A stretch of DNA of 64,000 bases from Gnetum montanum (GCA_015680685.1 MNCI01013895.1:1851801-1915800); one strand, 5' to 3'; counted from the first letter of the stretch, positions 20,255-32,675 are shown. Made by a program: numbers and translations. Notes: generated by a model not told the origin, from the sequence alone.

Positions 20255-23192
20255 ACGAAAGCTCAAAAAAGAACAAAACAAGGAATTCAAAAAGAGATTC
20301 CAGTTAAGAAAAAGTAATATTATTGGCAAATCTTAGTTATGGACATTGAAGTTGAACATTATTAGCAATAGTGCATTTCATACCATAGTCAAATTCAATG
20401 TAGTTGGTGTTTTGATATTAGACATATAGATGACATTTCCAAATAAAGAAAATAATCTTAAATAAGAGGATTTTCTAGGTTTTTTTTAAGGTGTCACTTA
20501 ACACAGTCATCTTTGAAGATACATACAAGAAACCAACATAATGGTTAGGAATAAAAACTTGGAGAGATTGACACCACTTTCAAATTTGTCGAGAGAACGA
20601 GCAATCCCAAAAGATATGCACAAAAGAGTTATTGACTTGACAAATAGTGCATTTAGGGCAAGCAACTCCTAAGAAGTGAAGCCTATGTCCAATGCAAAGA
20701 CCTTGATGAATCAAGGACTAGGAAAACAAACGGTGCTTACGTTGGACCTTGAAGTCCAAACACGATGAAAAATAGCTTTCCAATGGTGATCCTCAAGATG
20801 CACACTCCATCTTCTATTTTAAGTGGAGAGTTGGAATTCTTGCACATGAAACCAAGATTTGGCTTTAGAAAGGCATAAAGAACATAGAGGGGAACCATCA
20901 GGTCAAAACCAATCGTCATACCAAGGAGTATTATTATGCAATTGATGAACACCAAAGTTGGAGAGAACATGCTTAATGTGTTGGTAAATAAGAGTATCTT
21001 ATCTTTGAAACCCCCAAAGTTGGAGAGAACATGCTTAATGTGTTGGTAAATAAGAGTATCTTATCTTTGAAACCCCCATTTTACTCTGGCATGTTGCCAA
21101 GAGCAGGTAGTAGAATCATTCCTTATAGTAAATAATTGAGCAACATGATGAAGATTGTGATCGGCAAAACGATTGGCTCTATGAGAGAATTTCTCATAAA
21201 GACAATCCAAACTCTTTTTAAAAATAAGAGATCACCAGATGGAGTGCATCGACAAAGAGTTCAAGCTTATCTCGAAAGGTTTCTATTGCAAAAAGCCTTT
21301 AAGTTGACTCCAACACTGCCAAAGTTGCTTGAACAAGAAAGAACCTATAATCTTTTGAGAACCTCTACTGATGATCCAATTGCTCCAATGAGTGTTTTTC
21401 CATCTATGGTGATTACCAAGACAAGAAATATTATGCCTAAAAAGGATCTTCCAAGCTTCATCTCCTTCTATATAGTGAGTGACCCACTTGGAGGCTAAGA
21501 GAATACTTTGGTGCTCAATAGAGGTAAGGCCTAAGCCCCCGTGTTCCTTGCTTAAAGTGTAGATATCCCAAGCAACTTGATGAAAATCTTTGTGATTGTC
21601 CTTATCCCCCCATAAAAAGTTCCTAAGAATTTTGTTGATGCCCTAAAAGAAAGATTTGGAAGGAGCCATAAAGAAAGAGTAGTACACATGAGTGGAGCTC
21701 AAAATATGATTGACTATGATAAATCTACATGTAAGAGATAAAGGTTTAGAAGCCCATTTCAAAGCTTTATATTTCACTTTTTCCACCACATTATTTCATA
21801 AGGTAGTGGGAGTGGTGAATAAAGTAATCAGGATATCCAAAAGGTTGAAAACATCTATAGGAGAAAGCCACTTAATATTAAAATAATAAATCCAAGTAGG
21901 CCTTGGAGAGAAGCTAGACTGAATAGCTTGCATTTTGTTTCAATTGATTTTAGCTCCTAAGGCTCTACAATAGATGTCAATGCAATCCAAAGAAGTGTTA
22001 AAATTATTATGGTCCTCAAGCAAAGTGAGAAAAGTTTCATTTGCAAATTGGCTATAAATGAGATCCTTTCCTTCTTATGGAAGAGAGATACCTCTTAGCC
22101 TCATAGATTCATTGTGACATCTAAGAACAGCTCCAAGAGCATCAGTAGCTAGGATAAAAAGATAAGGAGCTAAAGGACATCCCTGTCATACTGATTTTTG
22201 AAGCTCAATAACCTTAGAGGAGGTTTTGTTAATACAAATAACTAAAGAGGCCTTTGACAAAACTAGATCAATATGCCTATCAAAAACAATATCTAAGTTA
22301 TGATGCTTAACTATACTTCTTAAAAAGGACCAGTTAAGCATGTCATAAGCTTTTGCAAAATTGAGCTTAAGAAGAATGACTTTTTGATTAGTGAAAGAAG
22401 CCTAATGCAAGCCCTCAATAGCAATAACAACATTGTCTAAAATATACCTACCTTGAACAAAACCACTTTGCTCTTTGCTTATGAGATGAGGAAGAAAAGG
22501 TTGTAATTTATTGGCTATAGCTTTAGCAACAATTTTGTAGATAACATTTAAATGAGTGATAGGACACTAGTTGCTAATGCACATATGATCTCCTAACTTG
22601 GGTAGAAGCTTAATATTACCAACATTGATTAGTTTGCCAAAGGAACCTTTCCTAAGAGCTTCTTTATACACACTATAAATAGTATCTTAAAGAGTGGGCC
22701 AGAATTTCTTGAAAACTTTTGTAGGAAGACCATCCATAGCAATGGCTTTGCCATCATGGAGTTGTTAAAGAGCTTTAGCAAGATCTTGTTTAGAAATAAG
22801 AGAAGCATCACCAAAGATGGAATGATTAAAAGGAGTAATAACTCCTAAATAGGTATTAATTTTAGTGGGATCAATATCTTCTTTACAAAAAATTCGAGAG
22901 TAGAACTCAAAAAAAGCTTGTAGAATGTCAATCTTGGAGGTAAGATATTATCATTGACTTGAATAGCTAGGATTTTAGAAGACGGGTGTCCCCCTTTGAG
23001 GAGACAAAAAAATCCTTTAGTAGCATAGTCACCCATGTAGAGCCAAGAAAGATGGGCACGAAGGTAAGCACCTCTAGCTTCATGGTGATCCATTATACGA
23101 ATGTTCTCCTTGGCAATTTGCAAGCAATAGAATTGAGCCTCAGTAGCTTCACCTTTATTAATGGCATTTTGTAATAAGGAGATTTCCTTTAT
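20255..23192 (-). mobile_element. LINE, 3' part (reverse transcriptase half), split by element A
   Basis: The minus strand encodes the segment after the endonuclease (EARGAYLRAHLSWLYMGDYA, 23219-22845), then reverse transcriptase: GFVQGRYILDNVV, VILLKLNFAKAYD, QGCPLAPYLFILATDA, and FANET where FADD is expected. The thumb and a zinc-finger-like tail follow (GNHHRWKNTHWSNW near 21420). The 3' end near 20255 is shared with the second copy (37650). Several stops and frame changes and the damaged FADD show it is inactive. Its 5' part is at 36643-37650. Confidence 0.85.
20954..21077. repeat. 62-bp perfect-looking tandem duplication inside the LINE
   Basis: The unit AAAGTTGGAGAGAACATGCT... to the run of C occurs twice in direct contact (20954-21015, 21016-21077) and appears identical, so the duplication is recent compared with the LINE. 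The second LINE copy (about 38353-38415) has one unit only. Confidence 0.9.
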
Positions 23193-24097
23193 TGATGAAG
23201 TGCTAAATGGTCGATGCATTTACTAGGCCGCGTATACGTGACCCTGTATACGCAGCCGCGTAGACGCGGCCCCGTCAATGCATCCTTCCATGCATTGACG
23301 TGGCCCTGTTTATGCAGCGCCTGTTTCGACCTATAAATAAGTGGGCTCCTACCACACTTAGGTACCTTTTTGACAGTTGTAGCGAAGCTCTTGCAGTTTG
23401 TTTCCACGAGAGTTAGAATATTTTCCAAGTGCCTGCAGTAGGTGTAAGAAAGGTGTCCAGCTCTTTATTTGAGTGCTGATATACCTAAGCCCATTGGCAT
23501 GAACGACAATAAAGACAAGCTTTTCAATCATTCCTTGTAGCAATTGGACTTAGTCATTTAATGCATTTAATAGTTTAATATTTCTATGCTTTAATAGTTC
23601 TTTAAGTTTCTATTGTTATTATTTCAATCACTATTGCTCGTTTATAGTTCGTAGAAACCATAAGTATGACCATCTCGAACATCAACCCAACACTTGGCAA
23701 CCCAGCGACGCTTAACGTCTAGTAACCCAGTAGTGGTTAGGGGATGCTTAAGATGTGCACGAAAGATGGGATCAGATACTTATGCTAGGAAAAGTTAGGA
23801 CATAGATTAGGATAATTATAGATTACATAATATTTCATTCCTTACTTTCCATTGTGAGAATTAGACACTAGAAGATAAAGTATAAAGCCATAAAAATCAG
23901 TTGCCTCAATCTCACTTAACCATCGCAATCAGAACATCATAAGTGAGGTTGGGAAGATAATGACCATTTTAACAAAAGGTTTTGCTGGTTAAGGTTTGGC
24001 ATATGCAAAGTGCTTAAAGTCTACGGAATTCGATTGAGTCACGTGTGAACGCCTGTGATTCGCATAGTTGGACGTAGGGGTACCTAGCTGCTCATCA
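23193..24097 (+). repeat. 5' LTR of element A
   Basis: Starts TGATGAAGTGC and ends AGCTGCTCATCA. The U3 (23219-23310) has CG-rich palindromic motifs (CGTATACG, GTATACGCAG, GACGCGGCCCCGT, GGCCCTGT), then TATA box CCTATAAATAAG (about 23330). AATAAAG near 23509 is the likely poly-A signal. Confidence 0.92.
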
Positions 24098-24098
24098 T

Positions 24099-24116
24099 TG
24101 GCACTGTTGCCGAGGA
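24099..24116 (+). other. Primer-binding site of element A (tRNA-Asp)
   Basis: TGGCACTGTTGCCGAGGA directly after the LTR matches the complement of the 3' end of plant tRNA-Asp (TGGCGCCGTTGCCGGGGA) at 15 of 18 positions, and the three differences are transitions. Athila-type elements use tRNA-Asp as primer. Confidence 0.85.
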
Positions 24117-24262
24117 CTATTAGTCTTACATGCACCATTTAACCTTAGCAAAATTATTATTCACGTCATTGGAATGAACCCAAGATAGTAAAATTTACGC
24201 ACATTAGGCAGACTAAGTAAAAAAGTAAGGTATACCAAGTAGTGGATCATCTAATATCCAAC

Positions 24263-26750
24263 ATGTCTTCTTCTCATAGGCGAGATGAATCCAACCCACT
24301 AGTGCCAAAAGAATGTTGGGTGGTCTACACGCATCCAGATGAATATGTCCCTGACTTCACCTTCATCCTACATCGGGATGAACACTCGCGATGGCAGGAC
24401 ATGGAAGGCAACATCATACTATCGCTTGACCGATCAACTCCTAGAATGTTGTTTCACAATCTTGTTAGACTAGGCATCCAGGACCGTGGTGTGGAGTATA
24501 TCATGGAGGACCATGACTACTTGGACTATTGTCCCACTGAGGCCCAATGGACATGAGACCAGCAGCAGGCATAACAGTATGAACACATGAAGGGGAAACA
24601 ATTCAGTAACCCCTTATTCTTGCAAGGGCTACAGGATGATGGGGAGCCTATCTTTCATGATTCCCATTTAGCCGAACTTCCTCTGGGGCATCAGATCATC
24701 CAGTCCATCATCTAGAACAAGTAATCAAGTGATTAGGACCCCCAGGAAGATGGAGGATCACGTAGGAGAGGTTACGACACAAGCAAAGATGGGCAGGAAG
24801 ATTAAGGCCATCATCAGAGTAGAGGGGGAGATCGACACTGGGGTGGTGGTGATCCCTTTCCCTCTTCTCCATCCTCTCGCTTCCCACTACCTTCATCTAG
24901 TTCAGACTCTGATCATAATCATGGTAGAAAGGAGCAAGGTGATGGTGTTCGTAAGGACCGAAGGGAATGGCGTGAGGAAGTGCATGACCAATCGTGCGAG
25001 GCACACCATCATGAAAGGAGAGGTAGTCAAAATCATCATTTACATCGTGGCCCTCAGCAGGACTATGAATCGGATGAGCCATTGCTGGCTACTCAAAGCA
25101 TGATCCATATCGCCGAGGCAGTTCAGATACCTAACAAGCACTTAAAAGATAGCCAGATCAAATGCATTGACATGAACAATATCCCCAGGTTTGAAGGGGG
25201 GTACAATCATGATCCAAAAACTCACCTGCAAGCATTCCATGATGCTTGCACCCTATAGAATATTGATAATGATTGGCAAAAGCTTAAGCTATTCCCTCGC
25301 ACACTCATCAAGGAAGCGAAAAGCTGGTACTGGTCTTTGGAACTAGAATTAATTAGGAGATGGAGTACGATGCTGAAGATCTTCAATGATAAGTATGAAA
25401 CCTACTCCAGAGTGGCAAATCTGAGATGTTAAATCCAAGGCTGGAAGCAAGGTAATCATGAACCCTTGGATGCAGCCATGAGTAGGTACTATTCATTGTT
25501 GCATCGATGCCCTGGTCATGGCTACTCTCAGCGGGCACAACTTCACCATATCATTGATGGGCTTCGCTTTGAAACTAGAAAGACCCTTGGCGTGTATGCC
25601 TAGGGACGACTATTAGAACTAAGAGCCCATCAACTACAGTGCCTCATTGAGCAAGTGGCTAAAGAAGAGGGGGAACTCTGAAAGAAGGAGAGTGTAGAAG
25701 AGTTTAATTGGGATCCCTCCATTAGAAAGAGGAAGGTCCGATTCTGTGAAGAGGAGGAGGAGTCACCACTAGATGTAGCAGTGAATCGAAAAACCTTGTC
25801 CTTATAGAAATTTTCCTCTGAAATATTAGCAAAGGTTGACAAGATGTGGGACTCTCTGGATGAAAGATTCCAAAGTGTTCTAAAAATTGCAGAGGAGTCC
25901 AGAGAGCAAGGTAATGATCGTGATTGGCATAGGAAGAAGGAAGCTAAACATGCCCATCATAAGGGTAAGGGCAAAGTTGCTGTAGCTGAACAGGTTGCAG
26001 ACTCTGACATAGAGGAGGATGGTGAATGTGACATATGCCAATACGAACATCCTAAAGGGTGCTGTCCTGTGGTGTCACATCTACAAGACTCTGGGGTGTA
26101 TGCGTTGAACCCTCATTTGGCAAAGAGGTAAACACCTTGAAGGTTGCCTTACCCACAAGGAAATCCTAGGCAGTTCCACCAACAGCAAGGATATTATCCA
26201 AGTGGAGTGCACTGCAACCTTATGAACACTTTCAACAGTGGTAGCATCCACAAACATGGGGGATGCCACCTCCAAGGCACTAGTACCCCTATTGACAGTC
26301 AGATCCCTATGGGTACTATGTTCAGCAATCAATCTCTCCATGAGACTCTTCTAGTCATGCCACCTTTCAGAATTACTACCATCCCCTGGAATATTTTCAA
26401 CCACAATCTCCATCACCGAGGGGGGAAAGCCCACATCTTTACTATCCTCCATCACCTTCTCCTGTTGTCCCTACTCAACGGAATCCCACTCAGTTACCAC
26501 CTGCCCCACCTATGTAGGGGAAGATCCCACCACAGCCATTGCAACGCAATGCTACGAGGGCTGTCAACCTACAACCGACCCCTCAGCCGAGTGGACCAGA
26601 AGCCAAACCACGGAAACGTCCCTTCTTTTGGCCCAATAACTTAAGCACACCCTCACACACACCTGTGGCTAGTGCCTCTAAACCTCAAACCACCTCGATT
26701 GTTCCACCCTTCGAGCAACCTTCAAACCAAACGCCCTCTAACGTATAAAC
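24263..26750 (+). pseudogene. Gag remnant of element A
   Basis: Starts MSSSHRRDESNPLVPKEC (an in-frame Met lies 21 bp upstream at 24242). Order: N-terminal region to about 24556, a charged His/Arg/Ser-rich stretch (24700-25080), capsid segment with FEGGYNHDPKTHLQAFHDAC (25190-25260) and YYSLLHRCPGHGYSQ (about 25490), a QVAKEEGEL coiled stretch, a basic Lys/His region, the short zinc knuckle CDICQYEHPKGCC (26031-26069) and a Gln/Pro-rich tail to 26748. Gag would form the virus-like particle. About ten in-frame stops and several frame changes. Confidence 0.8.
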
Positions 26751-26754
26751 GGTC

Positions 26755-27250
26755 ATGCTCACACACGTAGTGACCGATTGGATAAAGGTGGGTCATCTTC
26801 CCTGGAAATTGACTGATCTAGGAAGCCCCCTCATTTATCTTCAGGTGGTAGGAAATGAGCCATGTAAAGCCCTTATGGATTCGGGGTTAGGTGTTAATTT
26901 GATTTCACATGACATGTACAAGAATTGGAACCTGCCCTGTTAAAGAAGAGTAACATTCGGCTCAAGTTGGCAGACCAATCCATTACTATTCCCTTGGGAT
27001 TGGTAGAGGACATTGTGACCACCATTTGTTGGTGGTCCTATCCTGCTGATTTCCTTATCATTCATGTGGAGAATTGTAAGGGAAACTTCCCAATCATAAT
27101 GGGAAGAGCCTGGTTGAGCATGGTGGATGCAAGACTTGGACTCTAAGATCTTTCCCTCGAAATTTTAAAAGAAAATCCTTTTGGGAAGATCGAGAAGAAG
27201 CGCATTCCATGCATCGCGTACAATGACTCCGAGTGCAACTATGTGCAATA
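26755..27250 (+). pseudogene. Aspartic protease remnant of element A
   Basis: Starts near MLTHVVTDWIKVGHLP. The active-site region reads CKALMDSGLGVNLIS (26856-26900), then after one stop PLGLVEDIVTTI and FPIIMGRAWLS (27089-27121). DSG is the retropepsin catalytic triad. It lies between Gag and RT as in other gypsy elements. Confidence 0.8.
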
Positions 27251-27459
27251 GCTATGGTCCGCTAAGTGGACATCTATTCAAGCATGTAGTCGGTGTACCG
27301 AGGAATCACCATTCAATAATGCCTATACACATCAGCCACAACTCAAGAAGGCATCCAATGGATGACCGTTGATCCTGCTAGTAGTACTCTATGCATGGAA
27401 TCGTCTGAGGAGCTTGTACTAGCTTATGTAGAAAGCATGGACCAGTTGGAAGAGGTTCA

Positions 27460-29000
27460 TCAACAAGTATACATTGTTGATGACCATGATGATTGGGGAA
27501 AGTTGCAAATCCATGAAATTTTCAAACAAGAGCCCTTGGAACTCAAACCATTATCGGCCCACCTAACATATGCATTTTTGCATAAAGGGAAACCAGTGAT
27601 TATCAATGCCACCCTTGATCCTGAATAGAAGAAGAAATTGCTGAAGGTGGTTAACAAATGGGAAGCTACTTTTGCATGGTCATATCTTGAGTTAACGGGT
27701 GTGGATCCTAGGGTTTGCCAACTTCAAATTTATATCGATCCCTCCATGAAGCCACAAAGACAACAAAAAAGGCGATTGAACCCCAAATTGAAGCAAGTCA
27801 TCAAAGATGAAATCGAGCAATTGCTAAAAGCAGGGTTCATCTACTCTATTGTTGATAGCGAATGGGTCAGTTCACTCGTTATTGTGCCAAAGAAAGGTGG
27901 CAAATGGAGATTTTTGATTGCTCAACATGGCTACCTTCAAGGATCACTTCCCACTCCCATTTGTGGACTAAGTGTTAGATACCATTGCGGGGCATCGTTA
28001 TTACAACTTTTTGGATGGTTATAGTGGTTATAACCAAATCCAAATTGCACCATAGGACCAGTCCAAGATAACCTTCACAAGTCCCTAGGGGACTTTTGCA
28101 TACAAAAAGATGCCTTTTGGCCTGTGTAATGCGCCTACCACTTTCCAATGCCTTTTCCTCAGAATCTTCCAGCAACAAATTGGCAATGGGGTAAAAGTCT
28201 TCATGGATGACTTCTCTACCTATGAGGCCACATTCGATCAAGCCTTGGACTGCCTTGAGCAAGTTCTAAAAAGATGTGTGGACACTAACCTACGGCTCAA
28301 CTGGTAGAAAAGCCACCTAATGGTCCAAGAGGGCATTGTGCTAGGGCACCATATTTCACAAATAAGGATTAACGTGGATTTTGATAAAATCAGGGTCATC
28401 CAAGGAATCACCTGACAACCAAGCATTATAAAAAATGTTCGGTCATTCCTTGGCCACACTGGTTACTACCGACGCTTCATCGAAAATTTCTCAAAAATCA
28501 CCAAGCTATTGGTGGAACTCACAAAGAAAGATGCTTCATTCTTCTAGACCAGGGAATGTGAGTCCTCATTCCAAATTCTTAAACAAAAACTCGTAGAGAC
28601 TCCAGTTCTACGGGCACCTGATTGGTTCAGACCTTACCACATCATGACGGATGCATCCAAGTATGCATTGGGAGTTGTGATTACACAATGTGATGATCAA
28701 AAATGTCCATATTATATTCACTATGCAAGCCGTAGCATTGTGGGTGCCTAGCTTAATTACACCACCACCGAAAAGGAGTTGATGGCGGTGGTGTTCACCT
28801 TGGAAAAATTCCGACACTATGTGCTCGGATACAAGGTGTTTGTGCATATTGACCATAGTGCCATTTGGTTCCTAATGAGCAGGCCAACAGTGAGCCCCCG
28901 TATCATACGGTGGCTCGTGATTCTTCAAGAATTTGATCTCACCATGGTAGATCAGAAGGGAACCGAGAATGTGGTTGCTAACCACTTGTCTTGGTTGTGA
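27460..29000 (+). pseudogene. Reverse transcriptase-RNase H remnant of element A
   Basis: Pre-RT: EPLELKPLSAHLTYAFL (27531) and TFAWSYLELTGVDPR. Fingers: AGFIYSIVDSEWVSSLVIVP. Palm: YKKMPFGLCNAPTTFQ (28100) and catalytic VFMDDFSTY (28197). Thumb: VRSFLGHTGYYRRFIENFSK. RNase H: HIMTDASKYALG, YTTTEKELMAVVFTLEKFRH (28762-28820) and HIDHSAIWFL. The wording is that of the Athila/Tat branch. A frame change near 27930 and stops such as those at 28304 and 28545 inactivate it. Confidence 0.85.
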
Positions 29001-29189
29001 TGGGATGATACAGAAGAGGAGGAAACCCTTTGCAACCAATTTCCATATGAACTTCTCTTCGTGGGAGTGGTTGATCTGCAGGTGCCCAAGGAATCACCTT
29101 GGTTCAGCCACATCCTCACCTATCACAATTCAGGAATTGCCAAAGGAGTGGAACCATCGATAGAAACAACAGTTTCTCCATAAGGCTGA

Positions 29190-30770
29190 GCACTTCATGG
29201 AAATCAATGACCACCTTTATAAGGTGTGCGCAGATGACTTGGTTCGATGGTGTGTCCTTGATGATGATACACTGCGCATCCTCCAAGATGCTCATGAGGG
29301 TCCTTGTGGGGACCACTATGCTGGATGATGCATAGCCATTAAAATCCTACTTGCAGGATATTATTGGCCCACAATCTTTAGGAAAGCACAATGGTTTGCG
29401 CACTCCTCTAAATGATTCCAAAGAGACGGTGGGATAATTGCATGATTGGAGGGACCTCAACAGTGGATCCAACCATTGGAGCTCTTTGACATCTGGGGCA
29501 TTGACTTCATGGATCCCATCACACCCTTGTCCAACAGGAAGGCGTATATCATCATTGTTGTGGACTACTGCATAAAGTGGGTGGAGGTGGCAACTGTCGT
29601 CGACTGTTCCTCAAACACCGCTGCACGATTTGTGCATTAGAAAATTGTCAACAGGTTTGGAGTGCCACAAGCACTCATCTTAGACAATGGAACACATTTC
29701 AAGGGCATCACTTTTTGTAAACTCATGCAACACTTGGGGGTTAGCCATAAATTTACAACACCTTATCATCCCCAAGCCAATGGGTAGGCTGAAGTCACCA
29801 ATAGGAAAATCATCAAAATCCTCACTTGAACCATCAGTAAATATAGGAGGTACTGGAGCACCAAACTTAATGATGCCCTCTAGGCCTATTGCTCCACTTG
29901 GAAATCATCGCTGTGGACTACTGCACAAAGTGGGTAGAGGTGGCAGCCATCATTGACTGTTACTCAAACATCGTTGCACGATTTGTCCATCAGCAAATCG
30001 TCAATAGGTTTGGAGTGCCACGTGCACTCGTCTCAGACAATGGAACATATTTCAAGGACGTCACTTTTTGTAAACTCATGCAACACTTGGGGGTTACCCA
30101 TAAATTTACAACACCTTATCACGTCCAAGCCAATGGGTAGGCCGAAGTTACCAATAGGGAAATCACAAAAATCCTCACTTGAACCATCTAATAAATATAG
30201 GAGGGACTGGAGCACCAAACTTAATGATGCCCTCTGGGCCTATTGCTCCACTTGGAAACTTCCTATAGGTTACTCTCCCTATGAGTTAGTGTACGATAAG
30301 CTACCGAAACTCCCAATCTAGGCAGAACTCTGCACACTATCCACAACCAGTGACTTAGGTCTTGACCTACCACTAGCACAGCACGAACGACTTATCAACC
30401 TAAGTGTGCTAGATGAGAATCGATTAGTGGCCCTATCTTCAAATGAGATTCACAAGGCCTACAACAAAAAACATCATGATCTTAGGATTCGGAAGGTAAC
30501 ATTTAGACGTGGAGATAAGGTGCTTTATTGGAACCCCACATACATAACACAACCAACCAAGTTTCAAACATTGTGGGAAGGACCATACATTGTCTTCGAA
30601 ACCTTCCCATTTGGGGCCTTACTTATACACAAACCTGAGGATCCCACTCGAATGCAGTTGGTTAATTAGCAACAATTAAAACCTTTCCATGAACTCCACC
30701 TAACCAATGCTACTGCCTCATCGTCATTGGGACAGCCTCATTCCATTTTTTGTGTCTCCTCCTTTTTGCC
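29190..30770 (+). pseudogene. Integrase remnant of element A with duplicated core
   Basis: The zinc-binding part is poorly kept (29330-29440). The core begins LELFDIWGIDFMDPI (29477) and continues to IVNRFGVPQALILDNGTHF (29645-29705) and PYHPQANG. At about 29902 the sequence jumps back and repeats the core (WVEVAAIIDCYSNIVARF, SDNGTYF, PYHVQANG) to about 30254. The tail with FQTLWEGPYIVFETFPFG follows (30406-30669). The repeat period, 353 bp, is not a multiple of three, so the frame changes. Confidence 0.85.
29549..30254 (+). repeat. Tandem duplication of the integrase core in element A, period 353 bp
   Basis: Copy 1 (29549-29901) and copy 2 (29902-30254) both run from TGTGGACTACTGC to GCTCCACTTGGAAA. 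They differ at scattered positions throughout, so either the duplication is old or copy 2 came from a related element by template switching. Confidence 0.9.
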
Positions 30771-30939
30771 TAGTTGTGGGAGAAACCATCCTCCATGCTA
30801 ATCCATTCCACCAAACTCCCCATTGTTTTTGAAATTTTTTGTTTTACACCTTTTTTTTTTCAACAACGTTCGTACGTTTGCCTATTCTTACTAACTTTTC
30901 TATTCTTTAATTACTTTTTAATTTCTTTGTCAATTATTT

Positions 30940-31212
30940 ATGCATGTGTGTGTGTTTAATTTTCAATTGGGTGCTAATAAGTCATCTTATTATCATCAGG
31001 TGTCTGGCACAGATGGTTTTCGTTGTGATGGGCCGCATGAAATAGTCTACCTAGTTTATCTTGCTCTCACCCTTGCATTTGTTGTTCTTGGAATTTACGT
31101 CTATTTTCACCTCATAAAATCGGTAGTGAGTCCACGTCATCCACCCATTCACCCACTCCATGGTTTTCCATCCATTGGAAACATGCAACCCCTTCACTTG
31201 AAAACATTTTAA
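30940..31212 (+). other. Small open frame with a membrane segment in the A spacer
   Basis: A 90-codon frame between integrase and ORF2. Residues 37-65 (IVYLVYLALTLAFVVLGIYV) are strongly hydrophobic and would span a membrane. The C-terminal part (SPRHPPIHPLHGF) is also readable in B near 44890. The hydrophobic part is not clearly kept in B or E, so it may be chance. I do not assign a function. Confidence 0.35.
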
Positions 31213-31620
31213 TTAATGTGTGACTTATGTAGTTCCTAGACTGGGGGATGATCCAATGGTTGAATTGGGTGTGACTTCAAGGGGAATGCAACATTTGTCA
31301 TCCTCTTCTATCCCCTGGGTTGCTGGTGTGTCCTTACAGATTTCTTACCACTCCACGTTCTTCTCTACAAGGAAGCTCCTAGGTAATTCGACCTTGCATG
31401 GTGTGGTCCTTGTCGCAAAAAAAAAGAGGATTCAAAGCACACCCCTTGGTTAAATGCATGCAACCAAGCATGGGTCTTTGCATGGTGTCGTTCCCACAAA
31501 ATAACACGAAAATGAAGAATAAAATCATAACTATGTGGGAATTCAAAGCACACCCCTTAGACCACCAAAACTAGTTATGGAACTCACTCTGTCCCCTCTA
31601 ACTTAGTCCCGTTTCACTTC
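31110..31620 (+). other. Conserved non-coding spacer blocks (element A)
   Basis: GTAGTGAGTCCACGTCATCC (31121) and GAATTCAAAGCACACCCCTT (about 31539, with a second partial copy near 31430) recur in B (44888; 45236) and E. The block of about 24 nt of B, C and E is missing here: A runs from CTAGTTATGGAACT straight to CTCTGTCCCCTCTAACTTAG. Confidence 0.6.
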
Positions 31621-32154
31621 CTTCCTCTCACGCCTGTTGGAGTGGTGGTTTCTTGTGGGTGCACTCTGATACTTGGTGGATGGACTAGGCTTCACTTGTT
31701 GTTGCAATGTCACTATATGTGGTTGGTTTTGGGTTTGAACTCAGGAAAGGTCTTACTGGGTCACTTAACCACAACTTCACATAGGGTCATGGATGGACGT
31801 GTTAACTTGCGGTCATCATTTCTTGACCTCGGGGCCCAAGGACTCCAGTGATGAGGATATGCAAGGGCTACTAAGGCTACTGCATGCTATGGAGAGGACC
31901 CACTTGCATATTCCTAGTCTTGCTTGTTGGTCTCCCATCTTTTTGATTTTGTGGTTGATTATTTTCATGGTCCCATCGCTCGATTTCTTCTCCACGGAGT
32001 ACTTTTTCCCCATGTTCTCCTACATTTGACTCTTTTTCTAGCTTAGTTTACCCTCCTCATGTCCTCAATTGTGTTCTTGATCTCTTACACTCTTCAACTA
32101 CCATAATTTAGCATTTTAAATTTATTTTTTTAGGTTTTTTCTGGGCTGGTCAAC

Positions 32155-32260
32155 GTCGGTCAACGGGTGTGAACCCCTACGTATACAGGGCCCCGTATAT
32201 ACAGCCCCCTACATATATGCGGCCCTGTCGACGCAGCCCTTACTCCCTATATATACATGT
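32155..32260 (+). promoter_or_regulatory. U3-like internal promoter upstream of ORF2 (element A)
   Basis: Motifs of this element's own LTR U3 recur here: CGTATACAGGGCCCCGTATA, CCGTATATACAGCC, GCGGCCCTGTCGACGCAGCC. A TATA box (CTATATATAC, 32247-32256) follows. In the LTR the same words (CGTATACG, GGCCCCGT, GTATACGCAGCC, GGCCCTGT) precede CCTATAAATAAG. The ORF2 ATG lies 420 bp downstream. Promoter function is inferred. Confidence 0.55.
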
Positions 32261-32675
32261 TTCACCTTACACTTTTCAACATTTGGAAAACAAATTGGGG
32301 GGAGATTTTGCCATTTTTATGCCTCAACTCTTCTTCCAAGCACTTACGTTGTCCACCGCGTGTCCTAACCTACCTATCCTTATGCTCTTTAGCACTTGGA
32401 GGTATGCTCTCAGTAGTGGGGGGTGAGGTCTATTGGAAATTAATTAATTCATTAATTGATTAAGACTTCACACCTCTTAAGGGAAGAAACATAAACAATA
32501 GTTTAAACTTCAACTTATCCCTTATTGTTTTTGGTTTTAACCCATCAATTAATACTCCGGGGGATTTAATGGGATGCATGTGCTAGTACCATAACTTAGT
32601 CAAACTGAGAAGGTGTATGAGGGCCATTTTGAGCAGCTTGTGCATAATTTAATTAGTGGTTATGGTTGATTGTAG

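Noticed and set aside
24729-25258. Overlapping open frames in the His/Arg-rich part of gag A
   Set aside because: Low-complexity repeats keep several frames open. Only the frame that aligns with E, D and C (His/Ser-rich, then FEGGYNHDPK) is meaningful.
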